Of a stretch of 55,589 nt of DNA, positions 54,687 through 55,589 are shown in pieces. The notes beneath the pieces are model-generated. The model was not told the origin of the DNA. It worked only from the letters and a program-made list of their open reading frames with translations, and searched no databases. Numbering within the stretch: position 1 is the stretch's first letter; each line of letters begins with the position of its first letter. The stretch is from assembly GCA_937907455.1 (NCBI GenBank), contig CALESQ010000001.1, positions 1 to 55,589 of the forward strand, given 5' to 3'. The DNA is from an uncultured Caldilineales bacterium. Lineage in GTDB: Bacteria > Chloroflexota > Anaerolineae > JAAEKA01. Both the position numbers and the translations under genes were made by a program.

Positions 54687-55486
54687 CTTTGATCAGGCGA
54701 ATTGGCAAGGCTGCCGGCGGCATCAGACTGCCGGTGGCCTTTTTTGTTGCTGGCTGAATCATCTATCTGTCCCAGGCGTGGCTCCAGCACTGTTATCGCG
54801 GCTGTGTGGAGCAACCACGCCAGCCAGAAATTGCGACTGAGCAGGTAAAGCACGCTGGTGACTATCAGCAGCAAAGCACGCAGGATGCGCACCCGCGCCT
54901 GGCCGGGGGTACGCAGGTCATGCCATAGCCACGGGTTGAGCGCTCCCTGCAGCACCAGCCACCCTGCGGCTAGCCATGTCCCCGTGTAATCAGGTTGGGT
55001 CATGCCTTGTACGGTTGCCCAGCCGATAGCCACACTGCGCGTAAAGGCCCATTGCCATTGCAGGGCACCAGCCTGCACCGTCAACAGCGCACTTAGCGCC
55101 GCGGCATGGCTCAGCGAACGGTAGGGCGGGCTGCCACCACCGCGGCGCAGGCTGATGCCGGCCACCAGCAGCACGCTCAACGCCGTGACGGCAAAGATCA
55201 GCCCCAGCCCCAGCGTCCAGCCCCGATCAATCTGGCTCAAGCCCATCAGTCGTGGCGAAAGCCGGCCTTGCAGCAAGGCAAGGTAGCCCGGCAGCAGCAG
55301 CCACAGCACGGTGAGCAGCCATTCGCCCAGGGCTAGCCCCTGCAAGACTCCCGGCCGTTGCCAGTTTGAGGGCAGCTCGCGCCGATGCAGCCAAAGCCAG
55401 CCCGCGCCGCACCCCAGCGCATAAAGCGCTGTAGAGATGAATACCCAACTTAGCAGGGGAGATTGTGCGGCAAAGGATTGGTTCAT
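54683..55486 (-). CDS. Integral membrane protein of unknown function
   Basis: 267 residues from ATG 55486 (a TTG at 55501 would add five). About seven hydrophobic helices (WVFISTALYALGCGAGWLWL, WLLTVLWLLLPGYLALL, LGLGLIFAVTALSVLLVAGI, TWLAAGWLVLQGALNPWLW, ILRALLLIVTSVLYLLSR, FWLAWLLHTAAITVLEP). The last part, SRNFWLAWLLHT, faintly recalls the C-terminus of CPBP-type intramembrane proteases, but their EExxxR motif is absent. The final residues are encoded through the terminator of the opposite gene. No function is assigned. Confidence 0.65.
   Translation of the reverse strand: MNQSFAAQSPLLSWVFISTALYALGCGAGWLWLHRRELPSNWQRPGVLQGLALGEWLLTVLWLLLPGYLALLQGRLSPRLMGLSQIDRGWTLGLGLIFAVTALSVLLVAGISLRRGGGSPPYRSLSHAAALSALLTVQAGALQWQWAFTRSVAIGWATVQGMTQPDYTGTWLAAGWLVLQGALNPWLWHDLRTPGQARVRILRALLLIVTSVLYLLSRNFWLAWLLHTAAITVLEPRLGQIDDSASNKKGHRQSDAAGSLANSPDQS
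54707..54745 (+). terminator. Intrinsic terminator of the small membrane protein gene
   Basis: A GC-rich stem (54707-54720 with 54729-54740, one bulge) followed by T6. It lies inside the 3' coding end of the convergent membrane protein gene. Confidence 0.8.
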
Positions 55487-55500
55487 GCCAGTTGCGAGCA

Positions 55501-55529
55501 AAGAAAAACCGGCTTCCTCGGAAGCCGGC
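55501..55529 (-). terminator. Intrinsic terminator of the tRNA-Val gene
   Basis: A perfect 9-bp stem (55510-55518 with 55521-55529). On the minus strand it is followed by TTTTTCTTT (55509-55501). Confidence 0.9.
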
Positions 55530-55535
55530 CTGTGT

Positions 55536-55589
55536 GGTGGGCGAGAAGGGACTCGAACCCCTGACTTCTGCGATGTGAACGCAGCGCTC
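55536..55589 (-). tRNA. tRNA-Val, anticodon CAC (5' end outside the window)
   Basis: Reading the minus strand from the edge: the anticodon arm CTGCG-TTCACAT-CGCAG (anticodon CAC), a variable loop, the T arm AGGGG-TTCGAGT-CCCTT, the acceptor strand CTCGCCC, discriminator A and an encoded CCA. The D arm and 5' acceptor strand are cut off. Confidence 0.95.

Overview
The window looks like a chromosome segment of a Chloroflexota bacterium, probably a Caldilineae/Anaerolineae-type filamentous heterotroph. This is inferred from protein character: a SARP-type regulator, secreted proteins ending in a FLP/WLP-like tail, a very large secreted amylopullulanase, and central-metabolism genes in small scattered operons. 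No rRNA or taxonomic marker was compared. Base composition is moderately GC-rich and uniform, with no phage, plasmid or CRISPR.

Layout. 1-1000: the 3' end of an rluB-like gene with a repetitive tail, overlapping cmk. 1100-8968: a 2,520-residue amylase-pullulanase behind a leader that holds an intrinsic terminator. 9000-12400: mgtC, a large-type SRP RNA with its own promoter and terminator, and aconitase. 12400-15610 (minus): a LysM-CAP protein, an unrecognised exported protein and an AlbA/HATPase regulator. 15800-23100 (minus): a decaying accessory cluster, made of a membrane-bound SARP regulator, a kelch/solute-binding fusion with a stop at codon 4, and an NHL/beta-propeller gene cut by a 243-bp MITE-like element. 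23150-26560: gyrA and divergent ssb, with a second copy of the element between them. 26640-30300: threonine aldolase, a GNAT, an RlmI-like methyltransferase and a PH-domain protein. 30300-35424: an amylase lipoprotein and a tungstate ABC transporter whose binding protein is fused to a sulfite-oxidase-like domain that itself contains a cytochrome c. 35640-41500: icd, msrB, carbonic anhydrase, pepF, pncB. 41560-45067: sdhCDAB. 45150-47860 (minus): pdp-rpiA-rpe. 47955-54175: a cell-surface glycan cassette (three glycosyltransferases, split HldE-type kinase and nucleotidyltransferase, MurJ). 54330-55589: two small membrane proteins and a tRNA-Val cut by the window end.

How they work together. Aconitase, NADP-isocitrate dehydrogenase and succinate dehydrogenase give an oxidative TCA cycle. 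The amylopullulanase and amylase break starch down outside the cell. pdp-rpiA-rpe feeds nucleoside ribose into the pentose phosphate pathway.

Most notable: the MITE-like family with 8-bp target duplications and an exactly restorable target gene; the nonsense codon in the neighbouring gene; the TupA/SUOX-like/cytochrome c fusion; at least four promoters placed so that the mRNA should be leaderless; and an intergenic heptamer repeat (GTTACGA) that supplies a -35 box in one case.
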